A stretch of DNA of 64,000 nt. It comes from Poriferisodalis sp965215815. GTDB taxonomy: Bacteria; Actinomycetota; Acidimicrobiia; Acidimicrobiales; Poriferisodalaceae. The stretch lies in assembly GCF_965215815.1 (NCBI RefSeq), contig NZ_CBDCEO010000013.1, positions 2,480,001-2,544,000 on the forward strand. Direction: 5' to 3'. The notes under the pieces were generated by a model. It did not search any database and was not told where the DNA came from. It was given only the letters and a program-made list of their open reading frames with translations. Made by a program: the position numbers and the translations under genes. Of the stretch, positions 23,715-33,369 are shown piece after piece; within the stretch, counting starts at the first letter, position 1, and every line of letters begins with the position of its first letter.

Positions 23715-25289
23715 TCATGCGGCGTCCGATTGCGACTCCTGATCAGCTTGTCCAAGGGCGTCGCCCAACTCGGCGCACATTGCCGCCACATGGCCTCTCA
23801 GCGCCTCGTCACCGCGGAGCGCAATCCTGACCGCTTGCTCGTATGCCTTCCTGCCGCGGAATCCGAGGCTCTGCGCTATTCGGTCAGGGATGACGCTCTT
23901 GCTGATGGGGTAGTTCGCGATGATCGCATCGGCAGCCTCGGACTCGATATCGCAGCGCAGGCGCTCAGGGTCTACGTGTTCGATTCTTGCAAGTGTGTGC
24001 GCCTCCGCAAGGACCGCTTCTCGTGCCGCAGCGAGTCGATCCTCGATCCTCTCGCCTGCATCCCGTGCGAGCGCAACACCGACGCTGTGCTGCGCTTCGG
24101 CGCAGTAGTAGATCGACTCGATCGCGTAGCACCCGAGCATGCATACAACTTGACGCGCTCCTTCATCGAGCGTGTCGTCTTCGTGCCGGTCTCGGTCGAT
24201 CAGTCCGTGCACTTGCAGCCAGTGCAGGTCGCGTGACGCATGTGCTGCGCTGACGGCTGCGACGACCTGCTGCCAACCGTCGCGGGCGACGAAGGTCGCC
24301 TGCGGGAATAGCGTCTCGTAGACGCGCTTGTCCAAGCTGTGCGGTTTTCCTTCGACGTACACGAGATGTCGGCGGGCGCCCCAGATGTCGAGTTTGATGT
24401 CGTCGTCGATGTCTGCATCGGGGGCCACGAGGTCGGCATCCCAGGTTTGAGGGCCGTTGCCTTGAGGCTCCCAACCACGCAGCAGCAACACATGAGCTTC
24501 CTGGCAATCGTGCGGCAGCGAGATTTCGTGGGTTGCCACGACGAACTCGCAATCTCGCCTCGCAGCGAAGATGCCTGACAAGAGCGGGCCTGCAATCGAA
24601 CGGTGCAGATGTCGCTCCGGTTCATCGATCAAGAACAGAGTGCCAGCGGGTGCGCTCAGAATCTGTGCAGCCAGCAGAAGAGCGCTGCGCTCCCCGTCCG
24701 ACAGTTGCTCGATTCCGTATGGGGTGTCCGAATTGCGGCGACGCGCCACGAGCGCATCCGGGTCACTCTCAGGAATCTCTACTTGGATTTCCAGACCTGC
24801 TGATTGGAACAAACCATTGATGACCTCGATCGGACTGGTGCTTTGGTCAACGGCCTGCTCGACCGCAGCGAAGTCTGTCCTGCCCACACGTGCATTCCGG
24901 GCCTTTCGTCCGATTCGTGCAAGCTGCCCGACTTCTTCACGCAGCAGTTCATAAATGATGCTCTGGGCGCGATTCGGGACGCGTCGATCCCAGTAGCGTC
25001 CATACGCGGCGCTGTCGTCCTGATGGGCTTGCTGCAGTTGAGTCTCGAATGCACTAGCGCTGACATCGACTCGGTTGGTGCCGAGACTTGTCATGCGGTG
25101 CGCCTTGATCAGTCGCACCGCATACGAACCATCAGGGTGCTTACGCTGATGCTCCCCGTAGAGCCAATGCAGCAATGCTGACTTGCCTGACCCATTGGCG
25201 CCGAGGACGAACAGGGCGTTGTTCTCCGAGTCCAGGCTGATGTCAACAGACTGGCCTTGGCCGGTGGGAATCGAGAGCGATCGCGTCAT
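23715..25289 (-). CDS. AAA/ABC-type ATPase with DUF4435-like C-terminal domain (OLD-like)
   Basis: ATG 25289, 524 residues. Walker A is GANGSGKSALL (about 32), the ABC signature is QLSDGERSALL (about 195), and Walker B is TLFLIDEPERHLH (about 217), then an ATHEISLP switch. The C-terminal half begins LVYVEGKPHSLDKRVYETLF and has GLIDRDRHEDD, the acidic pattern of DUF4435, a TOPRIM-related domain. The layout resembles OLD-type ATPase-nucleases used in phage defence. The gene ends the hsdMSR transcript (18 bp after hsdR), suggesting co-expression with the type I system. Confidence 0.82.
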   Translation of the reverse strand: MTRSLSIPTGQGQSVDISLDSENNALFVLGANGSGKSALLHWLYGEHQRKHPDGSYAVRLIKAHRMTSLGTNRVDVSASAFETQLQQAHQDDSAAYGRYWDRRVPNRAQSIIYELLREEVGQLARIGRKARNARVGRTDFAAVEQAVDQSTSPIEVINGLFQSAGLEIQVEIPESDPDALVARRRNSDTPYGIEQLSDGERSALLLAAQILSAPAGTLFLIDEPERHLHRSIAGPLLSGIFAARRDCEFVVATHEISLPHDCQEAHVLLLRGWEPQGNGPQTWDADLVAPDADIDDDIKLDIWGARRHLVYVEGKPHSLDKRVYETLFPQATFVARDGWQQVVAAVSAAHASRDLHWLQVHGLIDRDRHEDDTLDEGARQVVCMLGCYAIESIYYCAEAQHSVGVALARDAGERIEDRLAAAREAVLAEAHTLARIEHVDPERLRCDIESEAADAIIANYPISKSVIPDRIAQSLGFRGRKAYEQAVRIALRGDEALRGHVAAMCAELGDALGQADQESQSDAA

Positions 25290-25307
25290 TGCTGTTCCCT
25301 GGTTATC

Positions 25308-28300
25308 TCAGCGCTCTTCGGCATTGGCACTGCCGAATATCGCCTGCATCATTCCGTAGTCCACGACGTCGCCGATGTCGCCGTCGTTGTGGCACTTGTT
25401 GACGAGCGCTTCGTTCTCTGCGAGGCGTTCGAGCATGAGTTCTCGCAGACGTGCGCGCTGTGCCAAGAAGAATTTGTCGAAGTCGTTGGCTCGTGCTGTG
25501 ACGAGCATGTCGTCTTCTTGCATGGCGTCGTTGTGGACCGCTTCGAGGAACAGGCGGTCGCTGTCGTCGAAGTTCGTGCCGAAGAGGTGGTTGAGGCGCT
25601 CGATGATCTGCGACAGCGGCTCGGTTTCCTCCTCGGCGGTGCCGGTGCCGACTGCGGTGGGGCTGGTGACGGTGGCGTCGTCTCCGTCGAGGCTGATGGC
25701 TCCGCTGGAGATTTTCTGGATGCGGTAGTACTCCAGTTCGACGTCGCCGCCGAGATCGATGGGGTCGCCGCCGTCCGGGGTAGCCAGCCGCGGCAGCAGC
25801 ATGCGGCCATAGGAGTAGAGCCGTTCGAGGTCGCAGTCGGCGTAGGGGATGATCTGGCTCAGGAACGTGTACAGGCGCACGTAGGCGGTGAGCCGGTCCC
25901 GGAACGCTTCCTGAGCTTCTTCGTCGTCGAGGGCGGCGAAGCGGTCCCGTGCGGGCTGCAGGGCGGCTTCGAGGCGGGCGTGATCGGTCGGCTGCTGCTT
26001 GTGGGCGGGCAGGTAGAACACCGACGCGAAGTCGTCCACCTCGGACTGCTGGTACACGTTGGCCTGGTTGAGTTCGTAGGCGAGGCTGTCGAGTTGGTAG
26101 GGGTCGGACTGCTCGCGCAACTCGGCCACGTCGAAATAGGGGGCGAACGCAGCGGCGATGTCGGTGGGCGAGTTCACGAAGTCGAGCACGAACGGGGGCT
26201 GCTTGCCCGCGGCGATGCGGTTGAGCCGCGAGAGGGTCTGCACCGCATGCACCCCTGAGAGGGGCTTGTCCACGTACATGGCCTGCAGCAGCGGCTGGTC
26301 GAACCCGGTCTGGTACTTCTCGGCCACGAGCAGTATCTGATAGTCCGGCGAGCCGAACCGCCCGGCCAGCGCGGCCTCGCTGATCGGCTTGCCCGACACG
26401 ACGTCGATGTTCATTTTCGGCTCGGTGTACTCCGCGCCGTCGTCGGGGTCGGTGACAGTGCCGCTGAACGCCACCAAGGGACGCACGTCGTCATAGCCGT
26501 GCTCTTCGATGTAGCTGGTGAAGTGGTTCATGTAGCGCACTGCGTGCAGCCGCGACCCAGCCACCACCATCGCCTTGGCCTTGCCGCCCATGGCGTGCAT
26601 GACCTGGTTTCTGAAGTGCTCGACGATGATCTCGGTCTTCTGGGTCAGGTTGTGCTCATGGAGGGTCACGAACTTCGACAGCTTCGTCGCGGTGCGACGC
26701 TTGGGGAACTCGGGGTCCTCCTCCGCGGTGCTGACCAGACTGAAATAGGTGTCGTAGTCGGTGTAGTTGGCAAGCATGTCGAGAATGAATCCCTCTTCGA
26801 TGGCTTGGCGCATGCTGTAGGTGTGGAACGGCACCGGCTTGCCGTCCGGTCCGGGACGCCCGAACAGCTCGATCGTCTTGCCCTTCGGCGTGGCAGTGAA
26901 CGCGAAGAAACTCAGGTTCTCCTGCGGGCCGCGTGACTCCACCACCGCGTTCAGCCCGTCCTGCCAGTCCTGCGGGTCGTCGCCGCCCGCGAGCGCCCCT
27001 ACACCCAGCAGCGCCTTCATCTGGTGGGCGGTGTCGCCGGTCTGGCTCGAATGCGCCTCGTCCACGATGATCGCGTAACGCCGCGACGCCAGCCCCCGCG
27101 CCCACTCCGCCACCTGAGCGCTCTCAGCCTCGCTCGCCGTGGCAGAGTCCGCGCCGGCGATTCGCATCAGACCGCCCATCACAAACGGGAACTTCTGCAA
27201 CGTCGTGATGACGATCTTGGTGTCGTCGGTGAGCGCTTTGGCAAGCTGCTGGGAGTCCTCGTCGATGGCTTGCACGACCCCTTCGGTGTGCTCGATCTGG
27301 CGGATCGCGTCCTGCAACTGCGCATCGAGCACACGCCGGTCGGTGATCACCACGACACAGTCGAACACCTTGTCATCAGCGGCGGTATGCAAACTCGACA
27401 GGCGATGCGACAGCCACGAGATGCTGTTCGTCTTGCCGCTGCCCGCCGAATGCTGCACCAGATAGTTGCTGCCCGCCCCTTCGGCGCGGGCGGTCTCCAC
27501 CATCAGGCTCACCGAGTCCAGTTGGTGATAGCGGGGAAAGACCAGCGTCTCGCGCCGCACCGTGCGCGTTCCCTTGGAATCGACGACCTTCTCCTCGCGG
27601 CGCTCGGTGAACATGAACGAGCCGAGAATCTCCAAGAACCGGTCCCGCTCCAGCACCTCAGACCAGAAATAACCCGTCCGAGGCCCCAACGGATGAGCAG
27701 GATTGCCCGCACCGCACTGAACCTCACCGGGATGGCTGCCCCGGTTGAACGGCAAGAACCGCGTATCGCCCTTCGCGAGCCGCGTCGTCATGTGCACCTC
27801 GTCAGGGTCTGCCGCGAAATGCACCAGCGCCCGCTTGCCGAACCGGAACAACGGCGCACCCGGCTCACGATCGGTCTTGTACTGGCTGATGGCGTGCTGC
27901 CACGTCTGGCCGGTCATCGGATTCTTCAGTTCGCACGTCGCCACCGGCACACCGTTGAGCGCGAACAGCAGGTCAACCGTGTCGTTCTTGCCCGGATGAC
28001 AACGAGCCTGACGCGTCACCGACAACTCGTTGGCGCCGAACAGCGCCAACGCATCGGGGTTCAGGCCGTGCGCGGGCTTGAAGTACGCCAGCCGGAACGT
28101 CTTGCCCACGAACTTGAACCCGTGACGCAGCACCTCCAAGGTGCCCTTCAAGTCCAATTCCTTGCACAGCCGCTCCAGCAGCCGCGGCTCAAGCTCAGCG
28201 CCCTGGGACTTCTCGGCCTGCTCCCACAACTCCGGCTGCGTCGCCCGCACGAACGAGATCACACGAGCCGGGAACAATGCCCGATCCACATCCCACTCAT

Positions 28301-28388
28301 CCGGCTTTACCGACACCCAGCCCACGTCAGCCAGCATCGACTCCACCGACGACTCGAACGCATGCTCTGATGTCTGCACCGACATCAC
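25308..28388 (-). CDS. hsdR: Type I restriction enzyme, R (endonuclease/translocase) subunit
   Basis: GTG 28388 overlaps the hsdS stop as GTGA; ATG 28385 is the next codon. The 1026-residue product has the N-terminal PD-(D/E)XK nuclease (DLLFALNGVPVATCELKNP, about 140-160), helicase motif I HSAGSGKTNSI (about 317), DEAH box IIVDEAHSSQ, motif III FTATP, and motif VI region QTLSRLNRIA. The C-terminal helical domain binds the methylase core. It cuts DNA lacking the cognate methylation after ATP-driven translocation. All motifs appear intact. Confidence 0.95.
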   Translation of the reverse strand: MMSVQTSEHAFESSVESMLADVGWVSVKPDEWDVDRALFPARVISFVRATQPELWEQAEKSQGAELEPRLLERLCKELDLKGTLEVLRHGFKFVGKTFRLAYFKPAHGLNPDALALFGANELSVTRQARCHPGKNDTVDLLFALNGVPVATCELKNPMTGQTWQHAISQYKTDREPGAPLFRFGKRALVHFAADPDEVHMTTRLAKGDTRFLPFNRGSHPGEVQCGAGNPAHPLGPRTGYFWSEVLERDRFLEILGSFMFTERREEKVVDSKGTRTVRRETLVFPRYHQLDSVSLMVETARAEGAGSNYLVQHSAGSGKTNSISWLSHRLSSLHTAADDKVFDCVVVITDRRVLDAQLQDAIRQIEHTEGVVQAIDEDSQQLAKALTDDTKIVITTLQKFPFVMGGLMRIAGADSATASEAESAQVAEWARGLASRRYAIIVDEAHSSQTGDTAHQMKALLGVGALAGGDDPQDWQDGLNAVVESRGPQENLSFFAFTATPKGKTIELFGRPGPDGKPVPFHTYSMRQAIEEGFILDMLANYTDYDTYFSLVSTAEEDPEFPKRRTATKLSKFVTLHEHNLTQKTEIIVEHFRNQVMHAMGGKAKAMVVAGSRLHAVRYMNHFTSYIEEHGYDDVRPLVAFSGTVTDPDDGAEYTEPKMNIDVVSGKPISEAALAGRFGSPDYQILLVAEKYQTGFDQPLLQAMYVDKPLSGVHAVQTLSRLNRIAAGKQPPFVLDFVNSPTDIAAAFAPYFDVAELREQSDPYQLDSLAYELNQANVYQQSEVDDFASVFYLPAHKQQPTDHARLEAALQPARDRFAALDDEEAQEAFRDRLTAYVRLYTFLSQIIPYADCDLERLYSYGRMLLPRLATPDGGDPIDLGGDVELEYYRIQKISSGAISLDGDDATVTSPTAVGTGTAEEETEPLSQIIERLNHLFGTNFDDSDRLFLEAVHNDAMQEDDMLVTARANDFDKFFLAQRARLRELMLERLAENEALVNKCHNDGDIGDVVDYGMMQAIFGSANAEER

Positions 28389-29728
28389 CCACCACCCCCA
28401 GAACCAGCCAAAGCCACGTCGCGCACATCGATCTTGCCCGTCACCGCCGCTGATACCAGCGCCGTGCGGTACTCCCCAAGGCGCTCAATCGAACTGTGTA
28501 TCCGATCTCGCAGCCCATCCACTTGACCTAGTTGCCTACTCAAGTAGTCGACGATGAGTGTCTGTTCTCGTTCGGAAGGCACCAGCACAGGGATGTCGTT
28601 CATGTCGCCCTGCGTGAGCTTGTCGCGTGTGGAGCCGTCAATGAACGCGGCGTAATCAGTGATGTTGAGCAGGTGGGCCAGGAAGTCCTGTTGTATTCCC
28701 ACTGGTCGGAGGACGTGTGCATGGTTGTTGACCCATATTCGTCCGGACACAGCGAATGCGATCCGCTTGTTGAGTGAGAAGAATGGTGCTCCATCCTCGC
28801 CTAGGAGGACCAGAGGCTCATCGAATAGCCAGTCGTCGAGGTGGTCGAGTACGCCGTTGGCCCCCCAGTATGGAAACGTGCCTTGACGGTAGGAACGCTG
28901 TTCAGAATTCAGCGGTACGCGTTTGCCGTCCAGGCACTCGACTACAAGCGCTAGTCGCTTGACGGTCCAATGCTCCGGCACCTCCCCGAGCCACTCCACC
29001 CCCGAGTCCTTCAGCGCCGGCGCCGGGTCCAGCCCAGCGGCCTCCGCAGCCTCGGGCGGCAGCCCCTTGGTCACCACTCTCGTGATCAACGCGATCCGAT
29101 ACTCGTCGAGCCGCTCGATCAGCGACTCCTGCTTCGTGATCAGCTTGTCGATGCGGGCGGTTTCGGAGTCGAGGAAAGCTGAGATTGAACGTTGCTCATC
29201 CATGGGAGGCAGAGGGACAACCGTGCGTCCGACACCCCCTCGGGTAACCCCGAATCGGGTTACCCCTGTGGCTGCCGTCTGGAGTTGGACATTCACGCTC
29301 TGCGACTGCAGCGCGCGAAACAGAAACGCCGGTTCGAGGTGACTACCCGGACGGATAATGCCGAGGTGATAACCGCACACGAAGTCGTTGGCAGTCTCCT
29401 CGACAACCGCAGGGACGGCGATGTCAGACCAGTCTTCCGAATCCTTCGTTATCAGCACATCGCCGATTTCCAGACCAAACTGGTCGATCTCTTGGGCGGA
29501 GGCCGTCGCGTGCATGAAATTGTCGTCACCGGCGAGGATTCGCTCTCGGTAGTACACGTCGGTGTAATTGCAGAGACGAACCGCTGCCTCGTCAGGAGCG
29601 GATTTCTTGTCCACACTGCTTGTGCGGTAGGCAGCCAGTGTCCTAAGACGCCGCGTCTCCCAGTGAGACGGGATCGCGCCGATCGACTCCATTTCCGACT
29701 CGGTGTAATCGGGATATGGCGGCCTCAC
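28385..29728 (-). CDS. hsdS: Type I restriction enzyme, S (specificity) subunit
   Basis: GTG 29728 overlaps the hsdM stop as GTGA. The 447-residue product has two target-recognition domains: the first begins near IPSHWETRRLRTLA, the second near EVPEHWTVKRLALV. Each is followed by a conserved helix (LDSETARIDKLITKQESLIE and a matching LSRQLGQVDGLRDRI). The two half-sites would give a bipartite recognition sequence that cannot be read from the protein. The TRDs are AT-richer than the conserved helices, as usual for swapped recognition domains. Confidence 0.93.
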   Translation of the reverse strand: MRPPYPDYTESEMESIGAIPSHWETRRLRTLAAYRTSSVDKKSAPDEAAVRLCNYTDVYYRERILAGDDNFMHATASAQEIDQFGLEIGDVLITKDSEDWSDIAVPAVVEETANDFVCGYHLGIIRPGSHLEPAFLFRALQSQSVNVQLQTAATGVTRFGVTRGGVGRTVVPLPPMDEQRSISAFLDSETARIDKLITKQESLIERLDEYRIALITRVVTKGLPPEAAEAAGLDPAPALKDSGVEWLGEVPEHWTVKRLALVVECLDGKRVPLNSEQRSYRQGTFPYWGANGVLDHLDDWLFDEPLVLLGEDGAPFFSLNKRIAFAVSGRIWVNNHAHVLRPVGIQQDFLAHLLNITDYAAFIDGSTRDKLTQGDMNDIPVLVPSEREQTLIVDYLSRQLGQVDGLRDRIHSSIERLGEYRTALVSAAVTGKIDVRDVALAGSGGGG

Positions 29729-31833
29729 GCCGTCACCTCCGCGAGCAGTTGCCCGATCTCGGTTTCGAGCGTCTTGAGGTCGGCTTCGATGACTTCGAGT
29801 GGGCGGGGCGGTTCGTAGACGTAGAAGTGCCTGTTGAGGGGGACTTCGTAGCCGGTCTTGGTCTTGTCGTGGTCGACCCAGGCGTCGGGGACGTGCGGGT
29901 GGACTTCACGTTCCATGTAGGCGTCGATGTCCTCGCCGAGAGGAACGTTCTCGGTGTCGCGCAGCCCGGTGTCGGGTTCGTGGTTGCCGTTGCGGTCCTC
30001 GCAGATGTCGGCGTCGGGGTCGCGTTCGCTGAGTGCCGCGAGGACGGCATTGCGCTCGGGTGCAGACATCTTGACGCTGTGTGCTTCGGCGGCGGCTCGC
30101 AGCCGTGCGGTGAACTCGTCACGGTTTCCGATGATCTCGCCGTCGGTGTTGCCGGCGAGGGTTGCGAGCGTGTCTCGCAAGACTTGCTGGCGGGCCTTGC
30201 CCTCGGCCACTTCGGTGTCGTGAGCCGCCCCGGCGCTCTTCTTGCTCTTGGCAAGGTTCAAGAACGTTCTCTCATCCTCGATGCAGGCGATGCGCTCGGG
30301 CGTCGCGGCGAAGTTGAGCCGCAGTGGCCGCTCGACGGTGATCTTGCGGTACCCGAAGTCCTCGTTGTCGAAAATCTTGCTGACAACGCGGGGTCGAGTG
30401 CGCGGCTCGTGCGTGATGGGGTCCTCGTTGGTGAGGTCGCGGGTTTCGCCGTCGGTGAAGCTGCCGTGGATGCGGGTCAGGTCGTCGATCTGGTCGGCCG
30501 AGAGTTCGTTGCGCTTGTTGCCGAGGCTGCGGCGCATCTTGACGTAGAACTCGCGGGCGTCGATGAGTTGGACCTTGCCGCGGCGGTGCGCTTCTTTGCG
30601 GTTGGCGAGTATCCAGATGTAGGTGGAGATGCCGGTGTTGTAGAAGAGCTGGTCGGGCAGGGCGATGATCGTCTCCAGCCAGTCGTTCTCGATGATCCAC
30701 TGGCGGATATTGCTCTCGCCGCCGCCTGCGTCGCCGGTGAACAGCGGCGACCCGTTGAACACGATCGCGATGCGGCTGCCGCCGGTGCCGTCGGCGGCGA
30801 CGGGCGCCGTCTTGGACAGCATGTGCTGGAGGAACAGCAGCGAGCCGTCGTTGATGCGCGGCAGCCCCGCGCCGAAGCGGCCCTGGTAGCCGAGCGTGTC
30901 GCGTTCGTTCTTGATGGTCTGCTGCTGCTGTTTCCACTCGACCCCGAACGGCGGGTTGGCCAGCATGTAGTCGAACGTCCACCGGGTGTCGTCTGACTTG
31001 TGCTTGTAGCCGTCGTCGGTGAACGAGTCGCCCAGCCTGATGTTGTCGGCGTTCTCGCCCTTGATGAGCATGTCCGAGCGGCACACTGCCCATGACTCAT
31101 TGTTGATGTCCTGGCCGAACAGATGCGGCCTGGCATCGGCGTTGTGGCTGCGCAGGAAGTCCTCGGCGACGCTCAGCATGCCGCCTGTGCCGCACGCGGG
31201 GTCATAGATGGTCTTGACGATGTGAGCCTTGCCCAGGTCAGGCTCGGGCGACAGCAGCAGGCTGACCATGAGCCGGATGACCTCGCGGGGCGTGAAGTGC
31301 TCCCCGGCTTCCTCATTGGACTGCTCCGCGCCGATGCGGATCAACTCCTCGAACACATAACCCATCTGCATGTTGTCCACACGCTGGGGCGACAGGTCGA
31401 GATTCGAAAAGCGCTGGATGACTCGGAACAGGCGCTGACGCTCGGCGAGGCGGTCGATCTGGGCGCCGAAGTCGAAGCTGGCCATGATGTCGCGCACGTT
31501 CGGCGAGTACGCCGCGATGTACGCGTTGAGGTTCGCCGCGATCTGGTCGGGGTCATCGAGCAGACGGGCGAAATCGAACAGGGAGGTGTTGTAGAACGGC
31601 CGCTTCGCCGCCGCCGAGAGAAGCTGGTGGCGCACGTTCTCGGACTGGCGGGCGTGCACTCTGGCCGCAGCGAGCACATCGTCCTTGGTGTCCGCGAGCA
31701 CGCAGTCGAAACGGCGCAGCACCGTGAGGGGCAGGATCACCTTGCGGTACTCGTTGCGCTTGTAGGGGCCGCGCAGCAGATTGCAGATGTCCCAGATGAA
31801 GTTCGCAAGCTCGCCGTGGGTCTGTGCGTTCAC
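29725..31833 (-). CDS. hsdM: Type I restriction enzyme, M (N6-adenine methylase) subunit
   Basis: GTG 31833 follows a GAGGGGG site. The 702-residue product has the N-terminal helical domain, AdoMet motif DPACGTGGML (about 213) and catalytic motif NPPFG (about 293), defining a gamma-class adenine methylase. The C-terminal extension is longer than in classic HsdM (about 520 residues), ending in a coiled stretch (VIEADLKTLETEIGQLL). It is first in the operon hsdM-hsdS-hsdR-ATPase. The operon starts 143 bp from the 3' end of ssrA. Confidence 0.94.
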   Translation of the reverse strand: MNAQTHGELANFIWDICNLLRGPYKRNEYRKVILPLTVLRRFDCVLADTKDDVLAAARVHARQSENVRHQLLSAAAKRPFYNTSLFDFARLLDDPDQIAANLNAYIAAYSPNVRDIMASFDFGAQIDRLAERQRLFRVIQRFSNLDLSPQRVDNMQMGYVFEELIRIGAEQSNEEAGEHFTPREVIRLMVSLLLSPEPDLGKAHIVKTIYDPACGTGGMLSVAEDFLRSHNADARPHLFGQDINNESWAVCRSDMLIKGENADNIRLGDSFTDDGYKHKSDDTRWTFDYMLANPPFGVEWKQQQQTIKNERDTLGYQGRFGAGLPRINDGSLLFLQHMLSKTAPVAADGTGGSRIAIVFNGSPLFTGDAGGGESNIRQWIIENDWLETIIALPDQLFYNTGISTYIWILANRKEAHRRGKVQLIDAREFYVKMRRSLGNKRNELSADQIDDLTRIHGSFTDGETRDLTNEDPITHEPRTRPRVVSKIFDNEDFGYRKITVERPLRLNFAATPERIACIEDERTFLNLAKSKKSAGAAHDTEVAEGKARQQVLRDTLATLAGNTDGEIIGNRDEFTARLRAAAEAHSVKMSAPERNAVLAALSERDPDADICEDRNGNHEPDTGLRDTENVPLGEDIDAYMEREVHPHVPDAWVDHDKTKTGYEVPLNRHFYVYEPPRPLEVIEADLKTLETEIGQLLAEVTA

Positions 31834-31975
31834 CGTGTCCCCCTCACGCCGACCGCGTGACGCCGTACTAGAAGCGGCAACGTCGCACGATACGCCGACC
31901 GGGTTGGGCAGCGAAGTTCTTGGTCGACGTCGGTGCCGTGACCACGAGGCGCTTGTTGTGGCGACACATCAGAGG

Positions 31976-32335
31976 TGGAGGTGGCGGGAATCGAACCCGC
32001 GTCCTTCAACGTTTCGGCAAGTCTTCTCCGAGCGCAGTCGCTGTGAGATTGTCGGGTAACTGAGGGCAGCGACACCCTGGCAGTCGCCTTAGCCGTCTGT
32101 GAGAGTCCCCGTCACCCCGTCGGCACGGGTGGCGGGCTAGCCCTGCAGATGATGGCACCGACGCCCGCAGGACAGGGGCAGTCGGGCCGAACTCACAACC
32201 TAAGTTCAGGCTGCGAGCACCAGATCGTCGCGTTCGACGTTGGCGTTTGTAAGTTTTCCGGCTCTTTAACGTGGATCCGGAGACCACGGCTCGCTTCTCT
32301 CACTTCAACCGTCAAAGTCGAAACCGATCACCCCC
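31976..32335 (-). ncRNA. ssrA: Transfer-messenger RNA (tmRNA)
   Basis: Read on the minus strand, the 5' end is GGGGGTGATCGGTTTCGACT (from 32335) and the 3' end has the T-arm GGGTTCGATTCCCGCC and acceptor CACCTCC, which pairs with the 5' GGGGGTG. The discriminator A is 31976; CCA is not encoded. The tag frame is GCC AAC GTC GAA CGC GAC GAT CTG GTG CTC GCA GCC TGA, i.e. ANVERDDLVLAA, with the expected LAA ending. It rescues stalled ribosomes with SmpB. The defence island begins just past its 3' end. Confidence 0.95.
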
Positions 32336-32439
32336 ATGTAGTAGCGGGAGACCTTCTCCCTGGGCAAGACACCACCCTAGCGATGGCATGTGACAGGCCG
32401 TACGCAGCGTGAGCACTGGTTGGTGGCGACAATGCTGGT

Positions 32440-33336
32440 GTGAGCGAAGGGTCCCGACGCAACTCGGGGTGCGGCGATGTTGGTGTCGGCGGCGCGTGCG
32501 TGGTGCTGGCCAACTCGGTGCCGCTGGGGCGACCTGCGCCGCTCCCGCCGAGCTTGCCGCCGGTGCTGGGCGCGGTTGCGCTGGCTGTGTCACATGAGCT
32601 GCTGGGCCGCGGCCGATGGGTGAGCCGGGTTCGAGTGGCCGACGATCAGACCGCCCGCGAGGTCGTGGCGTTGCTGCGTGCTGATGGCCATGCTGCAGTG
32701 CTCGGACCGGCGGACGAGGCGCAGGCAATCGGCTGGCTCAACCGGAACCGGTATGTGGCAGTAGGAGAGCACTTGGCGGTGTGCTTTCCCTGGGCGGAAG
32801 CCGACTCGCCGGCAGTTGTCGAAATCGACACCGGCAGAGCGTTCGGTGCCGGAACGCATCCGTCCACCCGGCTGCTGGCCACATGGCTGTCGAGTAAGGC
32901 AGCCGGCGGCGAACGGGTCCTGGATGTCGGATGCGGCAGCGGGGTGCTGGCGCTGGTCGCTGCACGCCTTGGTGCTGCCGAAGCGGTGGGCGTCGACATC
33001 GAGCCCGCCGCAGCGGCGGCTGCTCAGGCCAATGCCCGTCGCAATGGGCTTGAAGCGACGGCTCGCTTCAGTACTGCTGCGGTCGGAGACACCGATCTGG
33101 GGACCTTCGACTACGTGGTGGCCAACATCACCGCCAATGTTCTGATCGACCTTGCGCACGAGATCGCGGCGCGTGTCGCGCCTGGAGGTCATCTTGCACT
33201 GAGCGGCATCTCTGCTGCACAAGCGTCGACCGTGGCAGCGGCATACCGCCCGCACGGCATCGAACTTGCCAACCCAATCCGGTTGGACGACTGGATCTCC
33301 CTGGCTGGCATCCGATCAGGCGAGGTGGCGGCATAA
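32440..33336 (+). CDS. prmA: Ribosomal protein L11 methyltransferase
   Basis: GTG 32440 starts a 298-residue frame; the first 50 residues are unusual (Pro/Gly-rich), so a later start is possible. The C-terminal two thirds match PrmA: GRAFGAGTHPSTRL (about 130), AdoMet motif VLDVGCGSGVLAL (about 161), VGVDIEP, and the catalytic-loop motif NITANVL. It trimethylates L11 using AdoMet. The N-terminal substrate-recognition domain looks short or divergent. Confidence 0.88.
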   Translation: MSEGSRRNSGCGDVGVGGACVVLANSVPLGRPAPLPPSLPPVLGAVALAVSHELLGRGRWVSRVRVADDQTAREVVALLRADGHAAVLGPADEAQAIGWLNRNRYVAVGEHLAVCFPWAEADSPAVVEIDTGRAFGAGTHPSTRLLATWLSSKAAGGERVLDVGCGSGVLALVAARLGAAEAVGVDIEPAAAAAAQANARRNGLEATARFSTAAVGDTDLGTFDYVVANITANVLIDLAHEIAARVAPGGHLALSGISAAQASTVAAAYRPHGIELANPIRLDDWISLAGIRSGEVAA

Positions 33337-33369
33337 ATTATGCTCTGCCACATATGCTGAGGTGAGACT

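Noticed and set aside
27024..28370. Plus-strand frame of 448 codons
   Set aside because: It is antisense to hsdR, whose motifs are complete and ordered; no conserved motif was found in it.
31976..32335. tRNA gene suggested by GGTTCGATTCCCGCC
   Set aside because: The T-arm belongs to the tmRNA; no anticodon arm follows and the paired 5' end lies 360 bases away.
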